A stretch of 64,000 nt of DNA from Erysipelotrichaceae bacterium (GCA_031272515.1 JAISTR010000038.1:1-64000); one strand, 5' to 3'; counted from the stretch's first letter, positions 15,870-24,562 are shown. The notes: a model not told the origin generated them from the letters alone. Numbers and translations are program-made.

Positions 15870-17564
15870 ATGAAGGTTACAAACAAGTATGACCACTACG
15901 CAAAATATGCGGAAGTCACCGACCTGTTACAAAAGTATGCCAGCGATTTTCCCGGCTACACCCGGCTGAGTTCCCTGGCGACTTCCAAGGAAGGCCGGGA
16001 AATCTGGCTGTTGGAAATCACCGATTTGAGTACCGGTGACTTCAGTGAGAAGCCCGGCTACTTCCTCAACGGCCATGTCCATGCCGGGGAAGTCAGCGGC
16101 ACCATGACCACGCTTTATTTTCTGGATGCACTGTTTACCAACCTCAAAAGCGACAGGGGCGTCTCGGACCTGCTGAAAAACACGACGTTTTATGTCATCC
16201 CCCGACCCGTCGTGGACGGGGCGGAGTATTACCTGACTACGCCGGATACCCTGCGCTCGGTCAATGAGTACTATCCCTACCAAGAGGACCAGGATGGCAT
16301 TATCCCCAAGGATTTGGACGGGGACGGGGTCATTCGGACGATGCTGGTCAAGTCTCCCTATGGCGTCTGGAAGAAGGAAAAAGATGATCCAAGAATCCTG
16401 ACCAGACGGCTTCCGGATGATATCAAGGGCGTATTCTACAACGCCTATATGGAAGGCCTGATCAAGGGCTACAAGGGTGAGGAACCCCAGCCCGCCCCGG
16501 CCAAGTACGGACTGGATTTAAACCGCAACTTCCCCTACAAGTGGGAAACCGCCAACATCCAGCAGGGGTCTGGCTTCTATGCCCTGGACCGGCAGGAATC
16601 AAGGACCCTGGCCGAGTTTGTCATCTCGCACCGCAACATCTGTGCCACCATCAACATGCATACCTCGGGACGCCAGTATCTCTACCCGCCGGGAACCTTC
16701 TCCAAAAAAGAGGCCAACCAGGATGACATGAAGCGCTATGATGTCATTTCCAAAATCGCCGGGGAGGAAACCGGCTATACGCCGATGAACATCAAGGACG
16801 ACTACCTGGCGGATTCACCAGGGAGAGTGACCGGTTCCTTCGATGACTTCCTGCATTTCGCCAACGGCATCTTCAGCTTCACCATCGAAATCTGGAATGC
16901 CGGACAGCAGGCCGGGTTGGAACTCGGCCATCCCGACCCCTATGACAAGAAGACACCGGCGGAGATTTTGGAGATGCACAAAAAGTTCTTCGCCTGGATT
17001 GACAGTGAGGGCTACGATAAGTATGTCAAAGCCTGGACACCTTATAACCACCCGCAGTTGGGAGAAGTGGAGATTGGCGGCATTGAGCCCAAGTACTTCA
17101 TTCAAAACCCGCCCTTTGAGCTGTTGGAGCAGGAGGTGGAACGCCACACCCGCTTCATCTTGCGCCATGCCAAGATGCTGCCGCATTTGGTCTTTAAAGA
17201 CGCCAAAAGCGAAGAGGTCAGCCCGGGGGTCTTCCGTATCTTTGCCAGCCTCTATAACAGCGGCTATCTGCCCAGCAGTGCCACCAACGAGTTTGTAACG
17301 CTGGGCTTGGCAGAGGATATCGAAGTGAGCATCAGCGCCAAGGCAAAGGATATCCTGCAGGGAGACAAGGTCCAGAAAATCGGACAGCTGGAAGGCTTCT
17401 CCGGCGTACGCTCAGAGATCTGGGGCTTCAGGCCCTTCACCGCCAAACATAATCCGGTGGAGAAACAGATCGAGTGGATTGTATCCGGGAAGGCCGGGGA
17501 CAAGCTCACACTCAGCGCTTCTTCGCAAAGAGCCGGAAAGGCGAAGATCAAAGTAACTTTATAG
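15870..17564 (+). CDS. M14-family zinc carboxypeptidase
   Basis: A 564-residue protein with a metallocarboxypeptidase domain in its first 380 or so residues. Zinc ligands are the His and Glu of NGHVHAGE (about 67-74) and a later His in NMHTSG; substrate-binding RNF is in LDLNRNFPYKW, and the catalytic Glu in FTIEIWNAG. The C-terminal third is beta-rich and ends in GDKLTLSASSQRAGKAKIKVTL, as in other long M14 proteins. No signal peptide is seen, so it is probably cytoplasmic and releases C-terminal residues from imported peptides. GGAGG precedes the ATG. Confidence 0.88.
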   Translation: MKVTNKYDHYAKYAEVTDLLQKYASDFPGYTRLSSLATSKEGREIWLLEITDLSTGDFSEKPGYFLNGHVHAGEVSGTMTTLYFLDALFTNLKSDRGVSDLLKNTTFYVIPRPVVDGAEYYLTTPDTLRSVNEYYPYQEDQDGIIPKDLDGDGVIRTMLVKSPYGVWKKEKDDPRILTRRLPDDIKGVFYNAYMEGLIKGYKGEEPQPAPAKYGLDLNRNFPYKWETANIQQGSGFYALDRQESRTLAEFVISHRNICATINMHTSGRQYLYPPGTFSKKEANQDDMKRYDVISKIAGEETGYTPMNIKDDYLADSPGRVTGSFDDFLHFANGIFSFTIEIWNAGQQAGLELGHPDPYDKKTPAEILEMHKKFFAWIDSEGYDKYVKAWTPYNHPQLGEVEIGGIEPKYFIQNPPFELLEQEVERHTRFILRHAKMLPHLVFKDAKSEEVSPGVFRIFASLYNSGYLPSSATNEFVTLGLAEDIEVSISAKAKDILQGDKVQKIGQLEGFSGVRSEIWGFRPFTAKHNPVEKQIEWIVSGKAGDKLTLSASSQRAGKAKIKVTL

Positions 17565-17570
17565 AGACAA

Positions 17571-17600
17571 AAAACCCGTCGGGAATTCCCGGCGGGTTTT
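17571..17600. terminator. Bidirectional intrinsic terminator
   Basis: AAAACCCG and CGGGTTTT enclose GGGAATTCCC. It serves both the M14 peptidase gene and murQ, which converge here; it overlaps neither coding region. Confidence 0.8.
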
Positions 17601-17601
17601 G

Positions 17602-18498
17602 TTATCCTAATAGTGCTTTGCGGACAAAGCCATCCGCATTCTTCAGGCGTTTAAGGGCCTCCTCATAGCTACAGCCCAGCTTGGCAACCAGGATGGCTGG
17701 CTTGACCTTGTTATGGCAAGCTTCCAGAGCCTTGGCGGCAGTGTCATAGTCGACCTCGACGGCGCTCATGATGATGTGCTTGGCCCGCTCAATCAGTTTC
17801 AGGTTGGTGGGATTCACATCCACCATCAGGTTCTTGTAGACCTTGCCCAAGCCCACCATCGAGGCGGTGGTGAGCATGTTGAGAATCATCTTCTGGGTGG
17901 TCCCCGCCTTCAGCCGGGTGGAGCCGGTCAAGACTTCCGGCCCGGGTGAGACATCGATGGCGATGTCGGCGTACTTGCCAATCGCCGAGTCCTCATTGCA
18001 GGAAACGGTGATGCTCTTGGCCCCGATGCTATGGGCGTACTTGAGCCCGCCGATGACATAGGGGGTACGGCCGCTGGCAGCGATACCGACGCAAACATCC
18101 TTGCTGCTCAGGTTTTCGCTTTTCAGGTCTGCCTCGCCCAGCTCTTCGCTGTCCTCAGCACCCTCGGCAGCCCTTAGTATGGCAGTGCTGCCGCCGGCCA
18201 TGACAGCTGTGACTTCGGTGGTGGTGGAGAAGGTTGGCGGACACTCGGAGGCATCCAGGACGCCCAAGCGCCCGCTGGTGCCGGCACCGAAGTAAATCAT
18301 GCGGCCGCCGTTTTTCAGGGTCTCGCGAATCAGTTCCACGGCCTTGGCGATAACCGGCAGTTTTTTCTCAATTGCCAGGGCGACCTTCTGGTCCTCCCGG
18401 TTCATGATGGTTACGACTTCCAGTGCGGATTTGGTGTCGAGATCCATGGATGCTTCATTGCGGGTCTCGGTCGCCAGGTGATCGATTTTTACGGTCAT
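17602..18498 (-). CDS. murQ: N-acetylmuramic acid 6-phosphate etherase
   Basis: A 298-residue lyase of the SIS-domain family. It splits the lactyl ether of MurNAc-6-phosphate to give GlcNAc-6-phosphate and D-lactate in cell-wall recycling. Seen are the N-terminal TETRNEASMDLD, the sugar-phosphate motif YFGAGTSGRLGVLDASECPPTF, GGSTAILRAAEGAED, and IAASGRTPYVIGGL, all hallmark MurQ sequences. Its ATG overlaps the stop of the upstream Ser-rich repeat protein gene (ATGA), so expression depends on that gene's message. No murR or dedicated MurNAc genes adjoin it, but a PTS permease operon lies 2 kb away. Confidence 0.95.
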   Translation of the reverse strand: MTVKIDHLATETRNEASMDLDTKSALEVVTIMNREDQKVALAIEKKLPVIAKAVELIRETLKNGGRMIYFGAGTSGRLGVLDASECPPTFSTTTEVTAVMAGGSTAILRAAEGAEDSEELGEADLKSENLSSKDVCVGIAASGRTPYVIGGLKYAHSIGAKSITVSCNEDSAIGKYADIAIDVSPGPEVLTGSTRLKAGTTQKMILNMLTTASMVGLGKVYKNLMVDVNPTNLKLIERAKHIIMSAVEVDYDTAAKALEACHNKVKPAILVAKLGCSYEEALKRLKNADGFVRKALLG

Positions 18499-19139
18499 TT
18501 TTTCACATTCTTGCTGACGAGGGTCAGCAGGTTCTTGTTGTTGGACAGGGTTTTATGCAAGGCTTCAAAAAGCGGATCGGTAGCCTTGAGGTCCACTGCC
18601 TGTTCCGAGTGGTTGATGCCAAACAGGTTCAAAAGCGGGTTGACGCTGTTGGACGAGGTCTTAGCATTACCGCCTAGCAGGGTGTTGGCTAAGCTGCCCA
18701 GGTCTAATCCGCTGGAGCTGGAATAGGAGCTGGAGCCGCCGCCCAGTAAACTGGTCAGGGTGCCCAGGTCCAGACCGGTGCTCTTTTGGGCACTGTTGGT
18801 ACTGGCGGAGCCGGTGAAGGCACCGATCAAATCATCAAGCCCAAAGCCATCCGACGACTTGGAAGCGCCGGTGCTGTGCGCAAAAAGGTTGAGCAGGTCA
18901 TCCAAACCCAGTCCATTGGAGCTGCTTGTGGCACCGGAGTTTGAGCCCAGTAGGCCGCCCAGCATGCTCATCAGCGGATCGGATTTGGCGGCCGATTTGT
19001 TTTCCTTGGATGAGAAATAGGACATCACCAAATTTAAAATAGTACCCAGCGAACCATTTTTGGCAGCACTGGTAATCAAACTGGTAACAGCATCACCGGT
19101 CGAACTTGAGGCAGCGGTTACCTTTTTTGTTGTAGCCAT
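18495..19139 (-). CDS. Ser/Gly/Leu-rich repeat protein coupled to murQ
   Basis: A 214-residue low-complexity protein. A repeated unit of the form G-(L/F)-(G/D)-L-(D/G)-(D/S/T)-L occurs four times: GLGLDDLLNLF, GFGLDDLIGAF, GLDLGTLTSLL and GLDLGSLANTLL, with Ser/Ala/Asn linkers between; a shorter NPLLNLFG follows. No signal peptide or membrane helix is seen. The N-terminus resembles other small 'SLITSAAKNGSLGTIL' type proteins, but I recognise no family. The repeats could form amphipathic helices for assembly or membrane contact. It is the first gene of a two-gene operon with murQ. GGGAGG precedes the start. Confidence 0.65.
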   Translation of the reverse strand: MATTKKVTAASSSTGDAVTSLITSAAKNGSLGTILNLVMSYFSSKENKSAAKSDPLMSMLGGLLGSNSGATSSSNGLGLDDLLNLFAHSTGASKSSDGFGLDDLIGAFTGSASTNSAQKSTGLDLGTLTSLLGGGSSSYSSSSGLDLGSLANTLLGGNAKTSSNSVNPLLNLFGINHSEQAVDLKATDPLFEALHKTLSNNKNLLTLVSKNVKK

Positions 19140-19155
19140 ACGGATAATTCCTCCC

Positions 19156-19170
19156 TGGCAATTATTGCCA
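19156..19170. promoter_or_regulatory. 15-base palindrome in the leader of the repeat-protein/murQ operon
   Basis: TGGCAATTATTGCCA, 7-bp perfect arms around one base, between the predicted transcription start (about 19176) and the ribosome binding site. Possible operator of a repressor. Confidence 0.45.
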
Positions 19171-19182
19171 TTATCTTTGTTA

Positions 19183-19212
19183 ATCTTACACTATTCATGT
19201 GTAGCTAGTCAA
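19183..19212 (-). promoter_or_regulatory. Promoter for the repeat-protein/murQ operon
   Basis: On the minus strand TTGACT, 18-base spacer, TAAGAT. Confidence 0.5.
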
Positions 19213-19310
19213 AAAATAACCGGAAAAATAAGGCTTTTTTTGAATTGGTCCGATGGATTTGGATTTTCTTGAAACAACCTATTTCGGGTGTGTTTTTCCC
19301 GATTGTTTGT

Positions 19311-19316
19311 TATAAT
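19311..19316 (+). promoter_or_regulatory. Extended -10 promoter for rsmG
   Basis: TG-T-TATAAT. Transcription would start at about 19323-19324, directly at the rsmG ATG. Confidence 0.6.
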
Positions 19317-19323
19317 GGTAGCG

Positions 19324-20022
19324 ATGAATGGGTTGGACCGTCAGGCCTTTGAAAACCGCACCAAAGCGCTCGGCATAGACTTGTTGCCGCAACAAATTGA
19401 GCAGTTTGCGCTCTATTGTGATTTTCTGCAAGAGCGTGCCAAGCAATTCAATCTGACGGCGATTACACAAGGCAGCGAGATAGCGGAGAAACATTTCATC
19501 GATTGCCTGCTGGTTTTGTCTGCGCTGACACCTGGGGCGATAGCCGATGTCGGCTCCGGAGCCGGGTTTCCCGGCCTGTGCCTTAAGATTGCCAAGCCAG
19601 AGACAGCAGTGGTCTTACTGGAACCCAATCAAAAGAAAGCCCGCTTTTTGAAAGAAGTATCCGGCTTGCTCAAGCTGGAGGTAAAGGTTGTCACCAAACG
19701 GGCTGAGCAGGCAGAAGAACTGCGGGAGTACTTCCCCAATGTCATCGCCCGGGCGGTAGCACCGCTGGCGATTCTGCTGGAATTGTGCGTCCCGCTGGCA
19801 GCTGTCGGCGGACGTTTTGTGGCGATGAAGGGACCCAAAGGGGAAGAGGAAGCCAAGTCGGCACAAAGTGCTGCCAAGCTATTGGCAGTACAGCTGGCAG
19901 AGGTCCAAAGAAAAACCCTCTTGGACCAAAGCGAGCGCCTCAATCTGATTTATACCAAGGATCAGCCAACCCCGAAGATGTATCCGCGCTCTTACGGCCT
20001 GATCAAACGCCATCCGCTCTAA
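19324..20022 (+). CDS. rsmG: 16S rRNA (guanine527-N7)-methyltransferase
   Basis: A 232-residue SAM-dependent methyltransferase that modifies G527 of 16S rRNA. The SAM-binding motif is IADVGSGAGFPGLCLKI, followed by VVLLEPNQKKARFLKEV and IARAVAPLAILLELC, all typical of RsmG/GidB. The conserved order rsmG-noc-parA-parB follows. No ribosome binding site precedes ATG 19324; a perfect extended -10 ends eight bases earlier, so the message may be leaderless. A GTG at 19288 would lie before the promoter and is unlikely. Confidence 0.93.
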   Translation: MNGLDRQAFENRTKALGIDLLPQQIEQFALYCDFLQERAKQFNLTAITQGSEIAEKHFIDCLLVLSALTPGAIADVGSGAGFPGLCLKIAKPETAVVLLEPNQKKARFLKEVSGLLKLEVKVVTKRAEQAEELREYFPNVIARAVAPLAILLELCVPLAAVGGRFVAMKGPKGEEEAKSAQSAAKLLAVQLAEVQRKTLLDQSERLNLIYTKDQPTPKMYPRSYGLIKRHPL

Positions 20023-20033
20023 AGGAGAATGCA

Positions 20034-20804
20034 ATGAGAGAAAGCATCGAGATTTCCATTGACTTAATCAAACCCAACCAGAATCAGCCCCGGGAGGACT
20101 TTAACCATGAAGGACTGATGGAGTTGGCGCAGTCCATCCGCGAGAACGGTGTCATTCAGCCCATCGTGGTCCGGGAAGTCGGGGAAGGCTATGAGATCAT
20201 TGCCGGGGAACGCCGCTTTCGGGCCAACATCCTGGCGGGCAACACCACGATTCCGGCGATTGTCAAGGAAGCGACGGAACTGCAGTCGGCAGAGATGGCT
20301 TTGGTGGAGAATATTCAAAGACAGGGTTTATCCGCAATTGAAGAAGCGAAAGCGCTGAAGACCCTGATGGACCATTCGCAGATGACCCAGGAGGACCTGG
20401 CCAATAAGATCGGCAAGTCCCAATCAGCGATTGCCAATAAGATGCGCTTGTTGAACCTGCCGGATGAAATCCAGGAAGCGGTTGCTTCCCGCTTTATCAC
20501 CGAGCGCCATGCCCGGGCCCTTTTGGGACTCACCCCGGAGCAGCAATTGGATGTCTTTGACAAGATCCGGACCAAGAAGTGGAATGTGGCCCGGACGGAG
20601 AAGTATATTGAGGAAATCGCCAACAGCGAACCGGAAGAGGAAAAACCCAAGATCAAGCGCCGGGCTTTCTCGAAAGACCAGCGTTTGGGAATCAACACGA
20701 TCATGCAAGCGGTCAAGCAGATGCAGGAAATGGGAATTGAAGTCATCGTCGAACAGAAGGACAGCGATGAAGGCATCGAGATTCTTGTCCGCTTCCCGAA
20801 ATAG
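20034..20804 (+). CDS. noc: ParB-family nucleoid occlusion protein Noc
   Basis: A 256-residue ParB-like DNA-binding CTPase. The N-terminal domain holds NQNQPREDF and the CTP-binding GERRFRAN; LVENIQRQGLSAIEEA follows, then a helix-turn-helix (MTQEDLANKIGKSQSAIANKMRLL). As it lies just upstream of parA and a second parB, it is best read as Noc, which keeps the division ring off the nucleoid, although in some species this position holds a plain ParB paralogue. AAAGGAG precedes ATG 20034. The gap to rsmG is 11 bases. Confidence 0.85.
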   Translation: MRESIEISIDLIKPNQNQPREDFNHEGLMELAQSIRENGVIQPIVVREVGEGYEIIAGERRFRANILAGNTTIPAIVKEATELQSAEMALVENIQRQGLSAIEEAKALKTLMDHSQMTQEDLANKIGKSQSAIANKMRLLNLPDEIQEAVASRFITERHARALLGLTPEQQLDVFDKIRTKKWNVARTEKYIEEIANSEPEEEKPKIKRRAFSKDQRLGINTIMQAVKQMQEMGIEVIVEQKDSDEGIEILVRFPK

Positions 20805-20820
20805 AAAGGGGGTGTTTGAA

Positions 20821-21603
20821 GTGGGAAAAGTGATTGCCGTAGCAAATCAGAAAGGCGGCGTCGGGAAAACGACGACCTCCATCAACCTGGCCAGCAGCCT
20901 CGCCTATTTCGGCAAACAGGTTCTGCTGGTAGACTTCGACGCCCAGGGAAATGCGACCCAGGGGATTGGCGCCAAAAACAAAGCCAGTGCCAAGACCATC
21001 TATGATGTCATCATCGGCGATACGCCGATGCGGGAGGCCCTGTATAAATCCAAGATGCCGCCGCTGGACTATGTGCCCAGCACCATCGATCTGGCGGGAG
21101 CCGATCTGGAGATGGCGGAATTCAAGATGGGCCGGGAACGCTTGTTGAAGGACAAGCTGGATGAAGTCAAGGATGACTACGATTTTGTCTTAATCGACTG
21201 TCCGCCTTCACTGGGCTTACTGAATACCAATGCCCTGACGGCGGCGGACTCGGTGGTGATACCGGTCCAGTGCGAATTCTATGCCCTGGAAGGCCTGACC
21301 CAGCTCTTGTCCACCATCCGTCTGGTCCAGCGCCTGTTCAATGACAAGCTGCGCATCGAAGGCGTACTGCTGACGATGTATGATGCCAGGACCAACCTGA
21401 GTGTGGAAGTGCAGCAGGAAGTACGCAAGTATTTCAAGGAACGGGTGTACCGGACCATCATTCCGCGCAGCGTGAAGCTGTCGGAAGCCCCCTCACGGGG
21501 ACAGTCAATTTTTGAATATGATCCGCGCAGCGAAGGCGCAAAGGCCTACGCTTCGCTGGCAAAAGAAGTAATCGCGCAGAACAACGAGGTGCAAAATGGC
21601 TAA
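20821..21603 (+). CDS. parA: Chromosome partitioning ATPase ParA (Soj)
   Basis: A 260-residue ATPase that, with ParB, separates replication origins and in some Firmicutes modulates DnaA. It starts almost at its deviant Walker A motif ANQKGGVGKTTT (about residues 8-19); LLVDFDAQGNATQG and LIDCPPSLGLLNTNAL are the other switch motifs, and EGLTQLL and AKAYASLAKEV complete the family pattern. GTG 20821 follows AAAGGGGG at a good distance; another GTG three codons earlier is too close. The end overlaps parB by eight bases. Confidence 0.94.
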   Translation: MGKVIAVANQKGGVGKTTTSINLASSLAYFGKQVLLVDFDAQGNATQGIGAKNKASAKTIYDVIIGDTPMREALYKSKMPPLDYVPSTIDLAGADLEMAEFKMGRERLLKDKLDEVKDDYDFVLIDCPPSLGLLNTNALTAADSVVIPVQCEFYALEGLTQLLSTIRLVQRLFNDKLRIEGVLLTMYDARTNLSVEVQQEVRKYFKERVYRTIIPRSVKLSEAPSRGQSIFEYDPRSEGAKAYASLAKEVIAQNNEVQNG

Positions 21604-22468
21604 CGAGAGAAAATTGGGAAAAGGTTTAGGAGCATTGTTTGGGGAAGACCTTAACTCGGTCATCGAGGAAATAGAGAGCGGAAAAAGTGAATTAGCCAAT
21701 GACAAGACGGTCTTGCCGATTGACGAGATCCGCTCCAATCCGTATCAGCCCCGTAAGGAATTCAATCCGGAGAAACTGCAGGAGTTGGCAGACTCCATCG
21801 CCCAGCATGGGGTGTTCACCCCGGTTTTGGTGCGCAAGAGCTCGGTTTCCGGCTATGAGCTGATTGCCGGGGAAAGAAGGTTGAGAGCGGCGAAGATGGC
21901 CGGCTTAACGGAAATCCCGGCGATTGAAGTGGACTTTGATGACCGGGCCATGATGGAAATCGGCCTGGTGGAAAACGTGCAGCGGGAAGATTTGAATGTC
22001 ATTGAGGAAGCGAATGCTTACCAGCAAATCATCGAGAACCTGCACTATACCCAGGAGCGCCTGGCGCAGCGCGTCGGCAAGTCCCGGGAACATATCACCA
22101 ACATCCTGCGGCTGCGCAAGCTGCCGGCCAAGGTTCAAAACTATGTCATCGCCGGCAAGCTGACGATGGGACATGTGCGGCCCTTGATTATGCTGGATGC
22201 GGATTTGGCGGAGTACTATGCGGATCGCATCGTCGCCGAGGGCTTATCGGTGCGGGAAGTGGAAAAGCTGATCAAGCAGGAAGGCAGCGAGGAAAAGGAA
22301 ACCAAGAAGAAAGAGGAAGACCGTGACCTTTTGAATGTGGCGCACCTGATTCAAAGACGGCTGCAGACGAAAGTCAAAATCGATGAGAAAAACATCACCA
22401 TTGCCTATCAGGGCGTGGATGATCTCAACCGGATTCTGGAGCTTCTGGGTTTTATTGAAGAAGGCTAA
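21596..22468 (+). CDS. parB: Chromosome partitioning protein ParB (Spo0J)
   Basis: A 290-residue centromere-binding CTPase. The N-terminus is the typical MANERKLGKGLGALFGED, the peptide that stimulates ParA. Then come NPYQPRKEF, the CTP motif GERRLRAAK, VENVQREDLNVIEEA, and the helix-turn-helix TQERLAQRVGKSREHITNILRL that reads parS. The C-terminal dimerisation segment follows a charged linker (EEKETKKKEEDRD). I found no perfect parS sequence in the window, though sites often lie elsewhere near the origin. Confidence 0.95.
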   Translation: MANERKLGKGLGALFGEDLNSVIEEIESGKSELANDKTVLPIDEIRSNPYQPRKEFNPEKLQELADSIAQHGVFTPVLVRKSSVSGYELIAGERRLRAAKMAGLTEIPAIEVDFDDRAMMEIGLVENVQREDLNVIEEANAYQQIIENLHYTQERLAQRVGKSREHITNILRLRKLPAKVQNYVIAGKLTMGHVRPLIMLDADLAEYYADRIVAEGLSVREVEKLIKQEGSEEKETKKKEEDRDLLNVAHLIQRRLQTKVKIDEKNITIAYQGVDDLNRILELLGFIEEG

Positions 22469-22494
22469 TCAGAGTATCATAAACACTGAAGAAG

Positions 22495-22522
22495 AACGGG
22501 GTTGCCAGCAGCCTCGTTTTTT
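22495..22522 (+). terminator. Intrinsic terminator after parB
   Basis: AACGGGG (22495-22501) pairs with CCTCGTT (22512-22518) with one G-T pair, followed by Ts. Confidence 0.7.
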
Positions 22523-22541
22523 AATGGTTGAAGTTTGGGTG

Positions 22542-23039
22542 TTATTGAACCTTTTTGTTGATGCTTCTTTTTTTCTGTAATAGGTCTAATTCACAATTCA
22601 AGCAAAGCGATTTATGGCAGCATCGCAAAGCCCCGCATTTCTCGCAAGTCCATTTCTGGTCCTGGCTTGTCACAAAGGCATCCAGACCTTCCTTTTGAAT
22701 CATCTTCAGGTTTTCCAATAAGCTCATGTGATTCTTTTGGCGATAGCGGTAATCCAGGGACTTCAAAGCCGGGCAGGGATAATCAGGGCACTCAAAACAA
22801 AAAGACACACTCTGTGTCTTGATTGGACAGTCTGGCTTAAAATGCTTGCATTGGTGTCCTTCACTTCGGCAGCCCAAACAGCTCTTGTTATGAAAACCTT
22901 TGTGGTTCAAATCATATTGTCCAACCTGAAAACCGTAACAAAGCGCACAATCCATGCCGCAAGGCGCAATCATCTGTTCTCGAAAAGCTCGATAGTTTGA
23001 AAACCGTCGATTATCTCCGTATAAGTTTGTACGCTTCAT
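22542..23039 (-). CDS. DUF3795 cysteine-rich protein
   Basis: A 165-residue protein with the DUF3795 signature IAPCGMDCALCYGF and further cysteine clusters (CLGCRSEGHQCKHF, CFECPDYPCPAL). The family probably binds metal or an iron-sulfur centre; its function is unknown. A second cluster near the end (CEKCGALRCCHKSLCLNC) adds a zinc-ribbon-like tail. AAAAGG lies before the ATG at 23039. That ATG overlaps the stop of the broken fic gene, which suggests the two were once co-translated. Confidence 0.7.
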   Translation of the reverse strand: MKRTNLYGDNRRFSNYRAFREQMIAPCGMDCALCYGFQVGQYDLNHKGFHNKSCLGCRSEGHQCKHFKPDCPIKTQSVSFCFECPDYPCPALKSLDYRYRQKNHMSLLENLKMIQKEGLDAFVTSQDQKWTCEKCGALRCCHKSLCLNCELDLLQKKRSINKKVQ

Positions 23040-23906
23040 TTTACAGCCTTTTGGCCTTTAATGGTCAGCCTGTATTTTTGAAATCTGCTGTTCGGCTTAT
23101 CAGGCACGGTCATCTCTATCAGACCATCTTCTATCAATGGCTCTATATTGCGCTTGAATGAGCGAGAATCGCCACTCATCCCGAGAGCGGCAAATATCTC
23201 TTTCATTCTTTTTTCGCGATTCTTCTATCGCCGCATAGTATTGTTCACGGCTTGCAAATACCACTGTCTCCATCGGGATCCAACTGAAAATCTTGTTGTG
23301 CCCTGAAAGCAGAAGCGTTTGCCACAGCCGCCCCATGCGCCCGTTTCCATCCTGAAAGGGATGGATTGTTTCAATCTCATAATGCAGCACAGCGCTTTTG
23401 ATAATCGGATGCAAGTCGGATTCTTTTGCCCGCGCAAACAGCTCATCCATCAGTTTCGGTACAAATTGCGGACGCGCACCAAGATGAATGGCCACTCCGT
23501 CGTCGAACACGCCCACATCGCCACTGCGCCATTTGCCGGATTCGCTCACAAGTCCGCCTGTCATCAACTGGTGCGCTTTTAATAAGTCTTTGATTTTGTA
23601 GGGGTCAAACGTCAATATCTTGTCATAGGCTTCGTAAGCGTTTTTCACCTCTTTGATTTCCGCTTGTTTTCCGGCAACCAATCTTCCGTCTATCACCGCC
23701 GTCACCTAATCCAGAGAAAGCGTATTCCCTTCGATGGCAAGCGATGAATAGATTGACCGTACCCGGTTTTGCTTATGCAACTTTATATCGCGTTTAAACT
23801 CCGTGCCAAATTCAAGCCTCGTCACAGCCTCAACAATCTTCACCAAATAATCGGCGGCTTTCAGCGTGATTGTGTATGGTGGTTGTTGATACATAACGCT
23901 ATTCAT
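23036..23906 (-). pseudogene. Fic-family gene broken by a nonsense codon and a frame-shifting deletion
   Basis: The N-terminal part (to SSLAIEGNTLSLD) meets an in-frame TAG at 23706-23708; the frame then continues at once with VTAVIDGRLVAGKQ, where family members have a Gln, so CAG became TAG. The catalytic motif HPFQDGNGRMGR is intact. After AAIEESRKKN the frame is lost at about 23201-23206: the proper C-terminal winged helix (EIFAALGMSGDSRSFKRN to the final KGQKAVK) continues in another frame to TGA 23036-23038. Normal Fic proteins have several dozen more residues between these parts, so a deletion is likely. The enzyme would have AMPylated a target protein. Confidence 0.8.
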
Positions 23907-24094
23907 CCTCCTATTTTTTCGGCTTCCTCAATTTTGGCACCGACACCACCGCTTTAAGCTTGGCGATGACCCATCTGGGCAAGTCCCTGTCCTTTATGCC
24001 TGTGATGGTCGTTATGCTTGGCAGCTAATTTCAGTCTTCTATGGCAAAGAGAGTGGGATTACAACTCACATACAACACCGGGTCTGTTTCGCAC

Positions 24095-24481
24095 TCACGT
24101 TTTTTTCCCGGTTTTTTGTTTTGCCGCAAAGGCCAGCCAGCGGCCATCGTTGTCTTCGACAATAAACTCCGTGGTTCCATATTCGGTCACTACCACCGGC
24201 TTGATCAGCTTCGCACCTTTGTCCACAAACTCCTTTTGCAAGGCCAGTGGATCCGGGGTGTTGAAGTAGGCATCAAAGCCATAGCCATACAGCTCGCGGT
24301 TGGGTTTCACCCGGGTCGCACCATAGGTGAGAATAATCCGGGCCTTATCCCGCTTCAGTATCACCAAGGGGGCAATTACATTGAAGCGCGGATCACTCTT
24401 GAAGCCATACACTTTCTGATAGTAGTCCATGGTGGTCTTTAAATCATAAACTGGAAAGACAAGATAGGCAGATTGAATCAT
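24095..24481 (-). CDS. VOC-family (glyoxalase/bleomycin resistance fold) protein
   Basis: A 128-residue protein of the vicinal-oxygen-chelate superfamily. It begins with AYLVFPVYDLKTTMDYYQKVYGF, the standard first beta-alpha module, followed by the second module GFDAYFNTPDPLALQKEFVDKGAKL and TTEFIVEDNDGRWLAFA. Glu near the end (FIVEDNDG) is a likely metal ligand. Members act as glyoxalases, dioxygenases or antibiotic binders; the sequence alone does not say which. It lies downstream of nadE but behind that gene's terminator. No strong ribosome binding site is visible beyond AGAGAGTCAGGAG. Confidence 0.8.
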   Translation of the reverse strand: MIQSAYLVFPVYDLKTTMDYYQKVYGFKSDPRFNVIAPLVILKRDKARIILTYGATRVKPNRELYGYGFDAYFNTPDPLALQKEFVDKGAKLIKPVVVTEYGTTEFIVEDNDGRWLAFAAKQKTGKKT

Positions 24482-24536
24482 ATTACTCCTGACTCTCTCT
24501 ACAATTCCATCTTATTGTAGCACAGCGCAAAAATGA

Positions 24537-24562
24537 ACCGGTTGCCTTTTTGGCGACCGGTT
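24537..24562 (-). terminator. Intrinsic terminator after nadE
   Basis: AACCGGT-TGCC and GGCG-ACCGGTT form a strong hairpin just beyond the nadE stop, with a T-rich run on the minus strand. Confidence 0.65.

Noticed and set aside
19324-22468. parS centromere sites near parB/noc
   Set aside because: I looked for sequences like TGTTTCACGTGAAACA and found none in the window.
24060-24115. Plus-strand terminator-like hairpin (ACCGGG...CCCGGT plus Ts)
   Set aside because: The loop is over 20 bases and no plus-strand gene ends before it; left unassigned.
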